Counted from the stretch's first letter, positions 15,529-26,598 are shown. The stretch is 64,000 bases of DNA from Streptomyces collinus (GCF_031348265.1 NZ_CP133771.1:7502001-7566000), one strand, 5' to 3'. The notes: a model not told the origin generated them from the letters alone. Translations and numbers: made by a program.

Positions 15529-17249
15529 GGCCTGCGCCAGCTCCGTCCGTCTCGTGCGAGCATCTCGTCTGCCTCCTCGGGTCCCCAGCTGCCCGAGGCG
15601 TACTGCGCGGGCCGGCCGTGCGTGGCCCAGTACTGCTCGATCGGGTCGAGGATCTTCCAGGACTCTTCCACTTCCTGGTGACGGGGGAACAGGTTGGCGT
15701 CGCCCAGGAGGACGTCAAGGATCAGCCGTTCGTACGCCTCGGGGCTCGATTCGGTGAACGACTCGCCGTAGGCGAAGTCCATCGTCACGTCCCGGATCTC
15801 CATCGAGGTGCCCGGCACCTTCGAGCCGAAGCGGACCGTCATGCCCTCGTCCGGCTGGACGCGGATGACGATCGCGTTGGAGCCGAGCTCCTCGGTCGCG
15901 GTGGAGTCGAAGGGGGAGTGCGGGGCCCGCTGGAAGACGACGGCGATCTCCGTCACCCGGCGGCCGAGGCGCTTGCCGGTGCGCAGGTAGAACGGGACAC
16001 CGGCCCAGCGGCGGTTGTCCACCTGGAGCCGGACCGCGGCGTACGTGTCGGTGGTGGAGGACTGGTCGATGCCGTCCTCCTCCAGGTATCCGCGCACCTT
16101 GGTGCCGCCCTGCCAGGCCGCCGCGTACTGTCCGCGCACCGTGCCCTGCCCCAGGTCCTGCGGCAGCCGCACGGCCTTGAGGACCTTCAGCTTCTCGGTG
16201 AGCAGCGAGGCGGCGTCGAAGGCGGCCGGTTCCTCCATCGCGGTGAGCGCCATGAGCTGGAGCAGGTGGTTCTGGATGACGTCACGGGCGGCGCCGATGC
16301 CGTCGTAGTACCCGGCCCGACCGCCGATGCCGATGTCCTCGGCCATGGTGATCTGCACGTGGTCCACGAAGGACCGGTTCCAGATCGGCTCGAACATCTG
16401 GTTGGCGAAGCGCAGGGCCAGCAGGTTCTGGACGGTCTCCTTGCCCAGGTAGTGGTCGATGCGGAAGACCTGCTCCGGATCGAACACCTCGTGCACGATG
16501 CGGTTGAGCTCCTCGGCCGACCGCAGATCATGCCCGAACGGCTTCTCGATCACCGCGCGGCGCCAGGAACCCTCCGGGGCGCTCGCCAGCTTGTGCTTCT
16601 TCAGCTGCTGGACGACCTTCGGGAAGAACTTCGGCGGCACCGAGAGGTAGAAGGCGTAGTTGCCGCTGGTGCCCCGGGAGGCGTCCAGCTCCTCCACGGC
16701 GGAGCGCAGCTGCTTGAACGCCGTGTCGTCGTCGAAGTCACCGGGGATGAACCGCATGCCCTCGGCGAGCTGCTGCCAGACCTCCTCGCGGAACGGGGTG
16801 CGGGCGTGCTCACGGACCGCGTCGTGCACCACCTGCGCGAAGTCCTGGTCCTCCCAGTCCCGGCGGGCGAAGCCCACCAGGGAGAAGCCCGGCGGCAGCA
16901 GGCCGCGGTTGGCCAGGTCGTACACGGCCGGCATCAGCTTCTTGCGGGACAGGTCGCCGGTGACGCCGAAGATGACCAGCCCGGAGGGGCCCGCGATCCT
17001 GGGCAGCCGGCGGTCCCGCGGGTCGCGCAGCGGGTTGATGAAGTCGGTGTCGATGTCGATGTCGATGTCGATGTCGATGTCGGCGTAGGTGTCGGCGCGG
17101 TCCGCGGACGGGGCGGCCTCCGCCGTGCCGCTCACCCCGGTCTGCTCGACCCCGGCAGCCTCCTGCGCCGCCCGGGCCTCCTTGTCCTCCTTGGTGCCCT
17201 TGGTCTCCTGTTCGGCCGTCTGGGGGATGCCCTCGATGCCCTCGCTCAT
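15525..17249 (-). CDS. zwf: Glucose-6-phosphate dehydrogenase with low-complexity N-terminal extension
   Basis: 574 residues. The catalytic region begins near residue 73 (NPLRDPRDRRLP, then VIFGVTGDLSRKKL) and contains the substrate site RIDHYLGKE. It oxidises glucose 6-phosphate, normally with NADP+. Residues 1-72 are an unusual Glu/Ala/Lys-rich tail ending in five Asp-Ile repeats from a GACATC microsatellite (17049-17078). No start codon lies between the repeats and the conserved core, so the extension is probably translated. Its ATG overlaps the tal stop (ATGA). Likely a paralogue of a second zwf elsewhere. Confidence 0.95.
   Translation of the reverse strand: MSEGIEGIPQTAEQETKGTKEDKEARAAQEAAGVEQTGVSGTAEAAPSADRADTYADIDIDIDIDIDTDFINPLRDPRDRRLPRIAGPSGLVIFGVTGDLSRKKLMPAVYDLANRGLLPPGFSLVGFARRDWEDQDFAQVVHDAVREHARTPFREEVWQQLAEGMRFIPGDFDDDTAFKQLRSAVEELDASRGTSGNYAFYLSVPPKFFPKVVQQLKKHKLASAPEGSWRRAVIEKPFGHDLRSAEELNRIVHEVFDPEQVFRIDHYLGKETVQNLLALRFANQMFEPIWNRSFVDHVQITMAEDIGIGGRAGYYDGIGAARDVIQNHLLQLMALTAMEEPAAFDAASLLTEKLKVLKAVRLPQDLGQGTVRGQYAAAWQGGTKVRGYLEEDGIDQSSTTDTYAAVRLQVDNRRWAGVPFYLRTGKRLGRRVTEIAVVFQRAPHSPFDSTATEELGSNAIVIRVQPDEGMTVRFGSKVPGTSMEIRDVTMDFAYGESFTESSPEAYERLILDVLLGDANLFPRHQEVEESWKILDPIEQYWATHGRPAQYASGSWGPEEADEMLARDGRSWRRP
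17049..17078. repeat. Hexanucleotide microsatellite in zwf
   Basis: Five uninterrupted GTCGAT units on the plus strand (GACATC in zwf sense) plus a partial sixth. They encode (Asp-Ile)5; length changes would keep the reading frame. Confidence 0.95.
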
Positions 17250-18391
17250 TCCGCGTCAACTCCCTTGCTGTTCAAGGACTTGGTGACCGCGTCCAGCAGG
17301 TCCTGCCAGGCCGCCTCGAACTTGGCGACGCCCTCATCCTCCAGTTGCCGCACCACCTCGTCGTATGCAATGCCGAGCCGTTCGACGGCCGCCAGGTCCG
17401 CCCGGGCCCGGTCGTAGCCGCCGGTGACCGTGTCGCCCCGGACGTCGCCGTGGTCGGCGACGGCGTTCAGCGTGGCCTCCGGCATGGTGTTGACCGTGCC
17501 GGGGGCGACCAGCTCGTCCACGTACAGGGTGTCCTTGTAGGCGGGGTCCTTCACACCGGTGGAGGCCCAAAGGGGGCGCTGCCGGTTGGCTCCGGCGCCT
17601 TCCAGGGTCTGCCAGCGCTCCCCTTCGAAGGCCTGTTCGTACGCCTCGTAGGCGAGCCGGGCGTTGGCCAGGGCCGCCCGACCCTTCAGGGCGAGGGCCT
17701 CGTCCGAGCCCAGCAGCGTCAGCCGCTTGTCGATCTCGGAGTCCACACGGGAGACGAAGAACGACGCGACCGAGTGGATCGCGGACAGGCCGAGCCCGGC
17801 CGCCCGCGCCTTCTCCAGGCCGGCGAGGTAGGCGTCCATCACCTCGCGGTAGCGCTCCAGGGAGAAGATCAGCGTCACATTGACACTGATACCCGCTCCG
17901 GTCACTTCCGTGATCGCCGGCAGGCCCGCCTTCGTCGCCGGGATCTTGATCATCACGTTCGGGCGGTCCACCAGCCAGGCAAGCTGCCGGGCCTCGGCGA
18001 CGGTCGCCGCCGTGTCGTGGGCGAGGCGCGGGTCGACCTCGATGGAGACCCGGCCGTCCCGGCCACCACTCGCCTCGTACACCGGCCGCAGCACGTCGGC
18101 GGCGGACCGGACGTCGGCGGTGGTCATCATCCGGACCGCCTCGTCGACGGCCACACCGCGCACCGCCAGGTCGGCGAGCTGCTGCTCGTAGCCCACGCCG
18201 GAGCCGATGGCGGCCTGGAAGATGGACGGGTTGGTGGTGACGCCGACGACGTTCCTGGTGGCGACGAGTCCGGCCAGGCTGCCGGACTCGATCCGCCGGC
18301 GCGACAGGTCGTCGAGCCAGATCGACACGCCCTCGTCGGACAGGCGCTTCAGTGCTCCCGCGTTCGCGGTCGCTTCGGTCACAGTGATCAT
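17246..18391 (-). CDS. tal: Transaldolase (actinobacterial type)
   Basis: 381 residues, close to the ~372 typical of the family. VGVTTNPSIFQAA is near the N-terminus. The Schiff-base Lys lies in VMIKIPATKAG, and SVASFFVSRVD is a late conserved strand. It transfers a dihydroxyacetone unit between sugar phosphates. ATG 18391 follows CGAAAGAAG; a longer in-frame start at 18511 would lie inside tkt and adds unlike sequence. Only 19 bp after tkt, and the stop overlaps the zwf start (ATGA), so it is part of one transcript. Confidence 0.95.
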   Translation of the reverse strand: MITVTEATANAGALKRLSDEGVSIWLDDLSRRRIESGSLAGLVATRNVVGVTTNPSIFQAAIGSGVGYEQQLADLAVRGVAVDEAVRMMTTADVRSAADVLRPVYEASGGRDGRVSIEVDPRLAHDTAATVAEARQLAWLVDRPNVMIKIPATKAGLPAITEVTGAGISVNVTLIFSLERYREVMDAYLAGLEKARAAGLGLSAIHSVASFFVSRVDSEIDKRLTLLGSDEALALKGRAALANARLAYEAYEQAFEGERWQTLEGAGANRQRPLWASTGVKDPAYKDTLYVDELVAPGTVNTMPEATLNAVADHGDVRGDTVTGGYDRARADLAAVERLGIAYDEVVRQLEDEGVAKFEAAWQDLLDAVTKSLNSKGVDAE

Positions 18392-18410
18392 CTTCTTTCG
18401 GGCGGTCGGA

Positions 18411-20486
<2,076 letters not shown>

Positions 20487-20538
20487 CTTCAAGAAGTCCT
20501 CGATCGGAGCGAAGTGGCTGGTCTGGCGCGTTCAAAAC

Positions 20539-20555
20539 TAAAAGTCTGACTTTTA
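20539..20555. promoter_or_regulatory. Perfect 17-bp palindrome between tkt operon and araC
   Basis: TAAAAGTC-T-GACTTTTA, strikingly AT-rich for this genome, 53 bp before the tkt start and 88 bp before the AraC start. A good operator candidate for either promoter; the cognate regulator is not obvious. Confidence 0.65.
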
Positions 20556-20642
20556 CGCCGGAAGGTCGGCGTGTGCCAGCCTGTGGTGAAAGTGGGACAC
20601 CCACCGGCAGCAGGGCGCGCGACGGGGCGGTACAAGGCGGAT

Positions 20643-21530
20643 ATGGCGGACAGAAACATCCAAGGCGGCGACGGGATCGATACTTTCCCCTTCCCGGTCG
20701 AACTGAGCGTCGGCGGCGTGGGCATGCAGGTCGGGCCGATGGGGGCCGGCCGCACCTGGCACGCCGACGCCCCCCTGGAGCGCGTGCACCGCATCGATTT
20801 CCACGTCGTGATGCTGTTCGGCGCGGGCCCGGTCCGGCACATGGTCGACTTCAGCGAGTACGAGGCCACGGCCGGGGACCTGCTGTGGATCCGCCCGGGG
20901 CAGGTCCACCGCTTCTCGCGCACCGGCGAGTACCGCGGAACCGCGCTGACCATGCAGCCCGGCTTCCTGCCCCGCTCGACCGTGGAGGCCACCGGCCTCT
21001 ACCGCTACGACCTGCCGCCGCTGCTGCGCCCCGACGCGGCCCAACTCACCGGTCTGCAAGCCGCGCTCGCCCAACTGCGGCGCGAGTACGAGGACGCGGC
21101 CACGCTCCCGCTGAGCCTGCACACCGCCGTCCTGCGCCACACGCTGACGGCCTTCCTGCTGCGGCTCGCCCACCTCGCGGCGAGTTCGGCCCCGGCTCTG
21201 CACCGGCGCACCGACTCCACCTTCACCCTCTTCCGGGACGCCGTGGAGCGGGACTTCGCCGCCAACCACAGCGTCAGCGCCTACGCCGACGCGCTCGGCT
21301 ACTCCCGCCGCACCCTGGTCCGCGCGGTGCGCGCCGCGACCGGCGAGACCCCCAAGGCCTTCATCGACAAGCGCGTCGTCCTGGAGGCCAAACGGCTCCT
21401 CGCCCACACCGAACTGCCGATCGGCCGGGTCGGCGCGGCGGTCGGCTTCCCCGACGCCGCCAACTTCTCCAAGTTCTTCCACCAGCACACGGACCGGACC
21501 CCGGCGGCCTTCCGGGCGGAGCTGCGCTGA
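20643..21530 (+). CDS. AraC-family transcriptional regulator
   Basis: 295 residues. N-terminal cupin-like sensor domain (DLLWIRPGQVHRFSRTG around residue 75) and a C-terminal double helix-turn-helix (VSAYADALGYSRRTLVRAV, then PIGRVGAAVGFPDAANFSKFF). ATG 20643 is preferred because AAGGCGG lies 5 bp upstream; an in-frame start at 20571 adds 24 unlike residues. It is divergent from the pentose phosphate operon and may regulate it or itself. The ligand is unknown. The gene ends at a shared bidirectional hairpin with the GH16 gene. Confidence 0.9.
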   Translation: MADRNIQGGDGIDTFPFPVELSVGGVGMQVGPMGAGRTWHADAPLERVHRIDFHVVMLFGAGPVRHMVDFSEYEATAGDLLWIRPGQVHRFSRTGEYRGTALTMQPGFLPRSTVEATGLYRYDLPPLLRPDAAQLTGLQAALAQLRREYEDAATLPLSLHTAVLRHTLTAFLLRLAHLAASSAPALHRRTDSTFTLFRDAVERDFAANHSVSAYADALGYSRRTLVRAVRAATGETPKAFIDKRVVLEAKRLLAHTELPIGRVGAAVGFPDAANFSKFFHQHTDRTPAAFRAELR

Positions 21531-21537
21531 GGGCGGT

Positions 21538-21573
21538 GAAGAGGGGCCCCACGCGCGCGTGGAGCCCCTCTTC
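21538..21573. terminator. Bidirectional stem-loop between araC and GH16 gene
   Basis: Arms GAAGAGGGGC (21538-21547) and GCCCCTCTTC (21564-21573) pair perfectly. An inner CCACGC/GCGTGG stem extends the hairpin past a small bulge. It serves both convergent genes. Confidence 0.8.
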
Positions 21574-21581
21574 GTGCGTTC

Positions 21582-22976
21582 TCAGTGCCCGAAGGTGAAC
21601 CAGTTGACGTTCACGAAATCCGCCGGCTGCCCGCTGGTGAAGGTCAGATACACGTCGTGCGTGCCGGTCACGCCGCTGATGTTCGCCGGAACGGTCCGCC
21701 ACGACTGCCAGCCCCCGGTGCTGCCCACCGCGAAGCTCCCGACCGGCGCGTTGCTGCGGCTGTCCAGCCGCACCTCGACCAGCCCGCTGACGCCGCCCGC
21801 AGCTCCGCTCGCGACCCGGGCGCTGAACTGCCGGGCCGCCGTGGAGCCGAAATTCACGCCCTTGAAGTGCAGCCAGTCGCCGTGTGCGAGCGCGCCGACG
21901 TTCTGCCCGCCGCCCGAGTCGGCCGTCGTCTCGGTGATCACGCCGGACTGGCCGTCGTAGGACTCCGCCTGGATGGCGGAGTAGGCGTCGCGGTTCCCGG
22001 TCGGCGGGGGTGTGGTGCCGCCGCCGGACGACAGCACCTGCACGTAGTCGACGACCATGGCGTGGCCCGGCTGCGTCCCGGCGTCCGGCCCACCGCCGAA
22101 CGCGTCGGGGAAGCCGCCGCCCATCGCGACGTTCAGGATGATGAAGAAGCCGTGGTCGGTGGCGTTCTTCCAGGTCGTCGCGTCGACCTGGTTGGCGCGC
22201 ACGGTGTGGAAGTTGACGCCGTCGAGATAGAAGCGGATCTCCTCGACGCTCGTCGAGCGGTCCCACTCCATGCGGTAGGTGTGGAAGCCGGCCTGGCAGG
22301 AGGTGCCCTGACAGGTCGTAGAGCCGCCGATGCCGCTGGTCTCGTTGCAGGGGCCGCCCGGTGACGTACCGCAGTGCATCGTCGCGAACACCGTGTTCAT
22401 GCCCTGGGTGTTCTCCATGATGTCCAGCTCGCCGACCGCCGGCCAGTTCCAGTAGTCGCCGCGGTACGGGGCGCCCAGCATCCAGAACGCCGGCCAGTAG
22501 CCCTTGGCGGCCGCCCCGGTGACGTTCGGCACCTGGATGCGCGACTCCACGCGGAGCTTGCCGCCGGCCGGGGGCTGGAAGTCGGTGCGGTTGGTCTCGA
22601 TGCGGCCGGAGGTCCAGTTGCCGGCGGCGTCCCGCCGGGGCGTGATCCGGAGGTTGCCGTTGCCGTCGAGCGAGACGTTGGCCGTGCTGTTCGTCATCGT
22701 CTCGATCTCGCCGGTGCCCCAGTTGGCGGGACCGCCGGGATAGCCCTTGCCCGTCGCGTACCGCCAGTCGGAGGTGTTGATGCCGGAGCCGGCGGCGCCG
22801 TTGAAGTCGTCCACGAACAGCTGCGTCCAGCCCGACGGGGGCGGCGGCGCGGAGGCGTTCGCGGACGGGGTGGCGACCGCGGAGGCGGCCGCCGCGAGGC
22901 CGAGCGTGCTGACGACGGCGACGAACGCCCGTCGGAAGGGACGGGGTCTGCGGAGGGTGCTTGAGGTTCCGCTCAT
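21582..22976 (-). CDS. Secreted GH16 endo-beta-glucanase with CBM6 domain
   Basis: 464 residues. Basic signal peptide with hydrophobic core, probably cleaved after ANA near residue 41. The GH16 jelly-roll spans about 48-310, with catalytic GELDIME (nucleophile E183, acid/base E188). A Gly/Thr/Pro linker precedes a C-terminal CBM6 of about 130 residues (IQAESYDGQSG to NVNWFTFGH). Most such Streptomyces enzymes cut beta-1,3-glucan (laminarin, fungal wall). A perfect LacI-type operator lies 29 bp upstream, implying repression lifted by an oligosaccharide. Exported by Sec. Confidence 0.93.
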   Translation of the reverse strand: MSGTSSTLRRPRPFRRAFVAVVSTLGLAAAASAVATPSANASAPPPPSGWTQLFVDDFNGAAGSGINTSDWRYATGKGYPGGPANWGTGEIETMTNSTANVSLDGNGNLRITPRRDAAGNWTSGRIETNRTDFQPPAGGKLRVESRIQVPNVTGAAAKGYWPAFWMLGAPYRGDYWNWPAVGELDIMENTQGMNTVFATMHCGTSPGGPCNETSGIGGSTTCQGTSCQAGFHTYRMEWDRSTSVEEIRFYLDGVNFHTVRANQVDATTWKNATDHGFFIILNVAMGGGFPDAFGGGPDAGTQPGHAMVVDYVQVLSSGGGTTPPPTGNRDAYSAIQAESYDGQSGVITETTADSGGGQNVGALAHGDWLHFKGVNFGSTAARQFSARVASGAAGGVSGLVEVRLDSRSNAPVGSFAVGSTGGWQSWRTVPANISGVTGTHDVYLTFTSGQPADFVNVNWFTFGH

Positions 22977-23004
22977 GTGGGGGCCTCTCGGGGAAGGGGG
23001 GGGG

Positions 23005-23018
23005 TGAGAGCGCTCTCA
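23005..23018. promoter_or_regulatory. LacI-type operator upstream of GH16 gene
   Basis: Perfect 14-bp palindrome TGAGAGCGCTCTCA, 29 bp before the start. It matches the CebR/BglR-style operators (centred on GCGC) known for Streptomyces glucan-degrading genes. Confidence 0.8.
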
Positions 23019-23160
23019 AAGTGCCGTCAATGTGCTCCACGCCGTCCGGGGCGTCAAGAGGTAAAGCCAGGAAAAGTGCGGGGGTCGTGGTGTGTGCACA
23101 GCTTGAACGCCCGGTGAGCTGCGGGGAGTTGTGGGTGGCCGAGTGGGAGGCGAACCCGCG

Positions 23161-23174
23161 TGAGAGCGCTCTCA
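23161..23174. promoter_or_regulatory. Second identical LacI-type operator
   Basis: The same TGAGAGCGCTCTCA, 156 bp from the first and overlapping the stop codon region of the small membrane protein gene. It may allow looping with the first copy. Confidence 0.65.
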
Positions 23175-23375
23175 GCTGTTGACGCCGAGACCTGGCTCCC
23201 GCTTCTTCGCCCAGCGACGCAGCACGTCGTCGAGCATCAGCAGCAGGACGACAGCCACACCCATGGTCCACTCCGGAAGCCCGGCCCAGGCGATGACGAG
23301 CCAGGCTGCACCCGCGAGAACCAGCAGCACCAGCAGCCGCATCACCCGCCGCGGCGCCCCGCCCGACCGTGTCAT
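23172..23375 (-). CDS. Small membrane protein
   Basis: 67 residues. Two hydrophobic segments (VMRLLVLLVLAGAAWLVIAWAG and WTMGVAVVLLLML) between basic ends, so probably a two-pass membrane protein. ATG 23375 has AGGAGAG just upstream, which decides against the longer ATG at 23429. Its stop overlaps a LacI-type operator, and it lies directly upstream of the GH16 gene on the same strand. No recognisable family. Confidence 0.65.
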   Translation of the reverse strand: MTRSGGAPRRVMRLLVLLVLAGAAWLVIAWAGLPEWTMGVAVVLLLMLDDVLRRWAKKREPGLGVNS

Positions 23376-23544
23376 CGCCGGCTCTCCTCGCCCCATGTGC
23401 CGCCCGGCACCCCGCAGAGTCCGACGCACGGCGGGCCGCGACGGTTGTCCGGCCGGGCCCTCGGCACTGCGCGCTGTTGAACACGGGGTCGCGGGGCACT
23501 CGGGGTGGACGACGGACTACCGGTCCAGGCAGCAGGAGGCACCC

Positions 23545-24057
23545 GTGGCCATACGCCATCACCTGATCCGAGTCGGCCCGGGCGCCGTGTGGGACGTCCT
23601 CGCCGACGGCCACCGCTACGCGGAGTGGGTGGTGGGGACCGCCGAGTCCCACCCCGTGCGCGGACAGTGGCCCCGCACCGGCGCGGCCATCCGCTACGAG
23701 ATCCGGCTCGGACCCCTGCGGCTCGACAACGAGACGGTCGTCCGCCACTGCGAGGAGGGCAGCCGGCTGGAGCTGGAGGCCCACGCCGGTGTGCTGGGCA
23801 CGGCACGCATCGCCATCGAGCTGCGGCCCTGGGGCGAGCACTGCCTGGTGATCGTGGACGAGCACCCCCTGCGGGGAGCGGGCGGCCGGCTGCACAATGT
23901 CGGCTTCGAAGCGCTGATCCAGCTGCGCCACCGTACGATGCTGGCCCGCCTGGCCAAGCTCTGCGAGGCCGAGGCTCGGACCCCGGGCAGCGGCCGCCGC
24001 CGCCCGCTGGGCCAGGTGACCGTGGGATCCGAGGCGGACGGAGCCGGCCATGCCTGA
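23545..24057 (+). CDS. SRPBCC-fold (polyketide cyclase/START-like) protein
   Basis: 170 residues. START-like pattern: VGPGAVWDVLADGHRYAEWV, a beta-sheet middle, and a long C-terminal helix FEALIQLRHRTMLARLAKLC. Such proteins bind hydrophobic ligands and may act as cyclases or carriers. GTG 23545 follows AGGAGG (23534-23539). The 3' end overlaps the FAD-dependent desaturase by 8 bp, so it heads a four-gene cassette (SRPBCC, desaturase, SDR, MpaB-type oxygenase) likely acting on one lipid-like substrate. Confidence 0.82.
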   Translation: MAIRHHLIRVGPGAVWDVLADGHRYAEWVVGTAESHPVRGQWPRTGAAIRYEIRLGPLRLDNETVVRHCEEGSRLELEAHAGVLGTARIAIELRPWGEHCLVIVDEHPLRGAGGRLHNVGFEALIQLRHRTMLARLAKLCEAEARTPGSGRRRPLGQVTVGSEADGAGHA

Positions 24058-25669
24058 CGCCGTGGTGATCGGCGCGGGCCCCAACGGACTGGTCGCCGCC
24101 AATGTCCTCGCGGACGCCGGATGGAGCGTCGAGGTGCTGGAGGAGCAGCCCGAACCGGGCGGCGCCGTACGCCACGACCGGGGCGTCGACCCCGCCTTCG
24201 TCAACGACCTCTTCAGCTCCTTCTACCCCCTCGCGGCCGCTTCGCCCGTCCTGGCCGCGCTCCACCCCGAGGAGCACGGGCTGCGCTGGAGCCACGCGCC
24301 CAGCGTGCTGGCCCACCCCCTCACCGACGGCAGCTGCGCCGTCCTGGACCGGAACATCGGCACCACCGCCGCATCCCTCGACACCTTCGAGCCGGGCGAC
24401 GGAGCCGCCTGGCGGCGGCTGCACGACGTGTGGCAGAGCCTGCGCCCCGGCATCCTTGAGGCCCTGTTCGCCCCCTTCCCGCCCGTGCGCGCCACGGCCC
24501 GGCTGGCGCTGCGGCTGAGGGCCGCGGGCGGACTGCGCATGGCCCGCACCCTGGTGCTGCCGGTGCGGCGCCTCGGGGAGGAGGAGTTCCGCGGCCAGGG
24601 CGGACGCCTGCTGCTGGCCGGCAACGCCCTGCACGCGGACCTCGCCCCCGAGTCGGCGGGCAGCGGCGGCTTCGGCTGGCTGATGACCATGCTGGGCCAG
24701 ACCTACGGCTTCCCGGTCCCGGTCGGCGGCTCCGGCGCGCTGACCTCCGCCCTGGTCCGGCGGCTGGAGACCCTGGGCGGGCGGGTGCGCTGCGGGCAGC
24801 GCGTCGAACACGTCGTCGTCCGCGGCGGGCGGGCCGTCGGTGTGCGCACGGCGGGCGGGGACGCGGTGCCGGCCCGCCGTGCGGTGCTGGCGGACGTGTC
24901 GGTGCCCGCCCTGTACGGCGGGCTGCTCGACCCCGAGCACCTGCCCGCGCAGCTCCTGGACGACCTGCGGCGCTTCCAGTGGGACTTCGCCACCTTCAAG
25001 GTCGACTGGGCGCTCGACGGCCCGGTGCCCTGGCAGACCGAGCAGGCGTCCCGGGCGGGCACCGTGCACCTCGCCGACGGCATGGACGAACTCACCCGCT
25101 TCGCCGCGCAGATCGCCATGCGGCAGGTCCCGGACCGGCCGTTCCTGATCTTCGGCCAGATGACCACCTCCGACGCCACCCGCTCCCCGCAGGGCACCGA
25201 ATCGGCCTGGGCCTACACGCACATCCCCCACGAGATCCGCGCCGACGCGGCCGACGAGGGCATCACCGGCCGCTGGGACACCAAGGACCAGGAGCTCATG
25301 GCCGACCGCGTCGAACGCCAGGTGGAGCGCTTCGCGCCCGGCTTCCGCTCACTGATCCGAGGCCGCCGCATCCTGGCGCCCCCGACCCTGGAGGCGCTCG
25401 ACGGCAACCTCGCGGGCGGCGCCATCAACGGAGGCACCACCGCGATGCACCAGCAGCTCGTCTTCCGTCCCCTGCCCGGCACCGGCCGCCCGGAGACCCC
25501 GGTGCCGGGTCTGTACCTCGCCTCCTCCGGAGCCCACCCCGGCGGCGGGGTGCACGGCGCGCCCGGAGCCAACGCCGCCCGGGCCGCGCTGCGCCGCAAC
25601 CGGCCTCCCGGTCTGGCCCGCGCCCAGCGGATCCTCGCCCAACGCGACCGCACCGGAGCCAGGCGCTGA
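24050..25669 (+). CDS. Phytoene desaturase-like FAD-dependent oxidoreductase
   Basis: 539 residues. N-terminal dinucleotide fold VVIGAGPNGLVAANVLAD, then EVLEEQPEPGGAVRHD. The C-terminal FAD-binding end is GLYLASSGAHPGGGVHGAPG. The family includes carotenoid desaturases/isomerases and mammalian retinol saturase relatives. No other carotenoid gene (crtE, crtB) lies nearby, so phytoene is an unlikely substrate. It overlaps the SRPBCC gene by 8 bp and is followed by an SDR at 47 bp. ATG 24050. Confidence 0.88.
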   Translation: MPDAVVIGAGPNGLVAANVLADAGWSVEVLEEQPEPGGAVRHDRGVDPAFVNDLFSSFYPLAAASPVLAALHPEEHGLRWSHAPSVLAHPLTDGSCAVLDRNIGTTAASLDTFEPGDGAAWRRLHDVWQSLRPGILEALFAPFPPVRATARLALRLRAAGGLRMARTLVLPVRRLGEEEFRGQGGRLLLAGNALHADLAPESAGSGGFGWLMTMLGQTYGFPVPVGGSGALTSALVRRLETLGGRVRCGQRVEHVVVRGGRAVGVRTAGGDAVPARRAVLADVSVPALYGGLLDPEHLPAQLLDDLRRFQWDFATFKVDWALDGPVPWQTEQASRAGTVHLADGMDELTRFAAQIAMRQVPDRPFLIFGQMTTSDATRSPQGTESAWAYTHIPHEIRADAADEGITGRWDTKDQELMADRVERQVERFAPGFRSLIRGRRILAPPTLEALDGNLAGGAINGGTTAMHQQLVFRPLPGTGRPETPVPGLYLASSGAHPGGGVHGAPGANAARAALRRNRPPGLARAQRILAQRDRTGARR

Positions 25670-25716
25670 CCCGGCCCTGAGGGGGTGGGTCCGGCACCGA
25701 AAGGAAAGGGCAGCCC

Positions 25717-26598
25717 ATGAGCAGCAGCCCGCTCGCCGAGCGCACCGTCGTCATCACCGGAGCCGCCCGCGGCGTGGGCGCGGCACTGGCCCGCGAAGCC
25801 GCCCGGCGCGGCGCCCGGGTGGCGCTCGTCGGCCACGAGAAGCCCGCCCTGGACGCGGTGGCCGCCTCGCTGCCGGGCCCGGCCCTCGCCCTGGAGGCCG
25901 ACGTCACCGACCTCTCCGCGCTGGAGGCGGCGGCGACCACCGTGCGAGCCCGGCTCGGCCGTCCCTCGGCCGTGGTGGCCAACGCCGGCATCGCCGAGGG
26001 CGGCTCGCTCCTCGCCTCGGACCCGGCCGCCTGGCGCCGGGTGATCGACGTCAACCTCACCGGCAGCGCCCAGACCGCCCGGGCGTTCCTGCCGGACCTG
26101 ATCGACACGGCCGGCTACTTCTTCCAGGTCGCCTCCCTGGCCTCGATCGGCGCCGCCCCGCTCATGAGCGCCTACTGCGCCTCCAAGGCGGGTGTCGAGG
26201 CCTTCGCGCACTCCCTGCGGGCGGAGGTCGCGCACCGCGGGGTCGGGGTGGGCATCGCCTACCTCAACTGGACCGACACCGACATGATCCGCGACGCCGA
26301 CCGGTACGACGTCCTGCGCGAACTGCGTCTGCACATGCCCCCGCCGGCCCGCCGCGTGTACCCCGTGGAGACCGTCGCCGCCCGCCTGGTCAGGGGCATG
26401 GAGCGCCGCCGTACGGCCGTGTACGCACCGGCGTGGCTGCGGCTGGCCCAGCCGATACGCCCGGCCATGCCCCCGGTGGTCCTGCGCGTGGCACGCCGCG
26501 CACTGCCCCGCCTGGAGGCCTCGGGCCCGGTCCGCTACACCGGGCCGCTCGGCGCCGGCGGCCGGGCCGACCGTGCGGCGGCCGGGCCGGGAACCTGA
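25717..26598 (+). CDS. Short-chain dehydrogenase/reductase
   Basis: 293 residues. Cofactor motif TGAARGVGAALA, NAG in VVANAGIAEGG, and catalytic Tyr-Lys in YCASKAG. The C-terminal extension (PIRPAMPPVVLRVARRALPRL) is hydrophobic/basic and may contact the membrane, as in SDRs acting on lipids. ATG 25717 with GAAAGGAAAGGG upstream. Third gene of the SRPBCC-desaturase-SDR-MpaB cassette. Substrate unknown. Confidence 0.9.
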   Translation: MSSSPLAERTVVITGAARGVGAALAREAARRGARVALVGHEKPALDAVAASLPGPALALEADVTDLSALEAAATTVRARLGRPSAVVANAGIAEGGSLLASDPAAWRRVIDVNLTGSAQTARAFLPDLIDTAGYFFQVASLASIGAAPLMSAYCASKAGVEAFAHSLRAEVAHRGVGVGIAYLNWTDTDMIRDADRYDVLRELRLHMPPPARRVYPVETVAARLVRGMERRRTAVYAPAWLRLAQPIRPAMPPVVLRVARRALPRLEASGPVRYTGPLGAGGRADRAAAGPGT

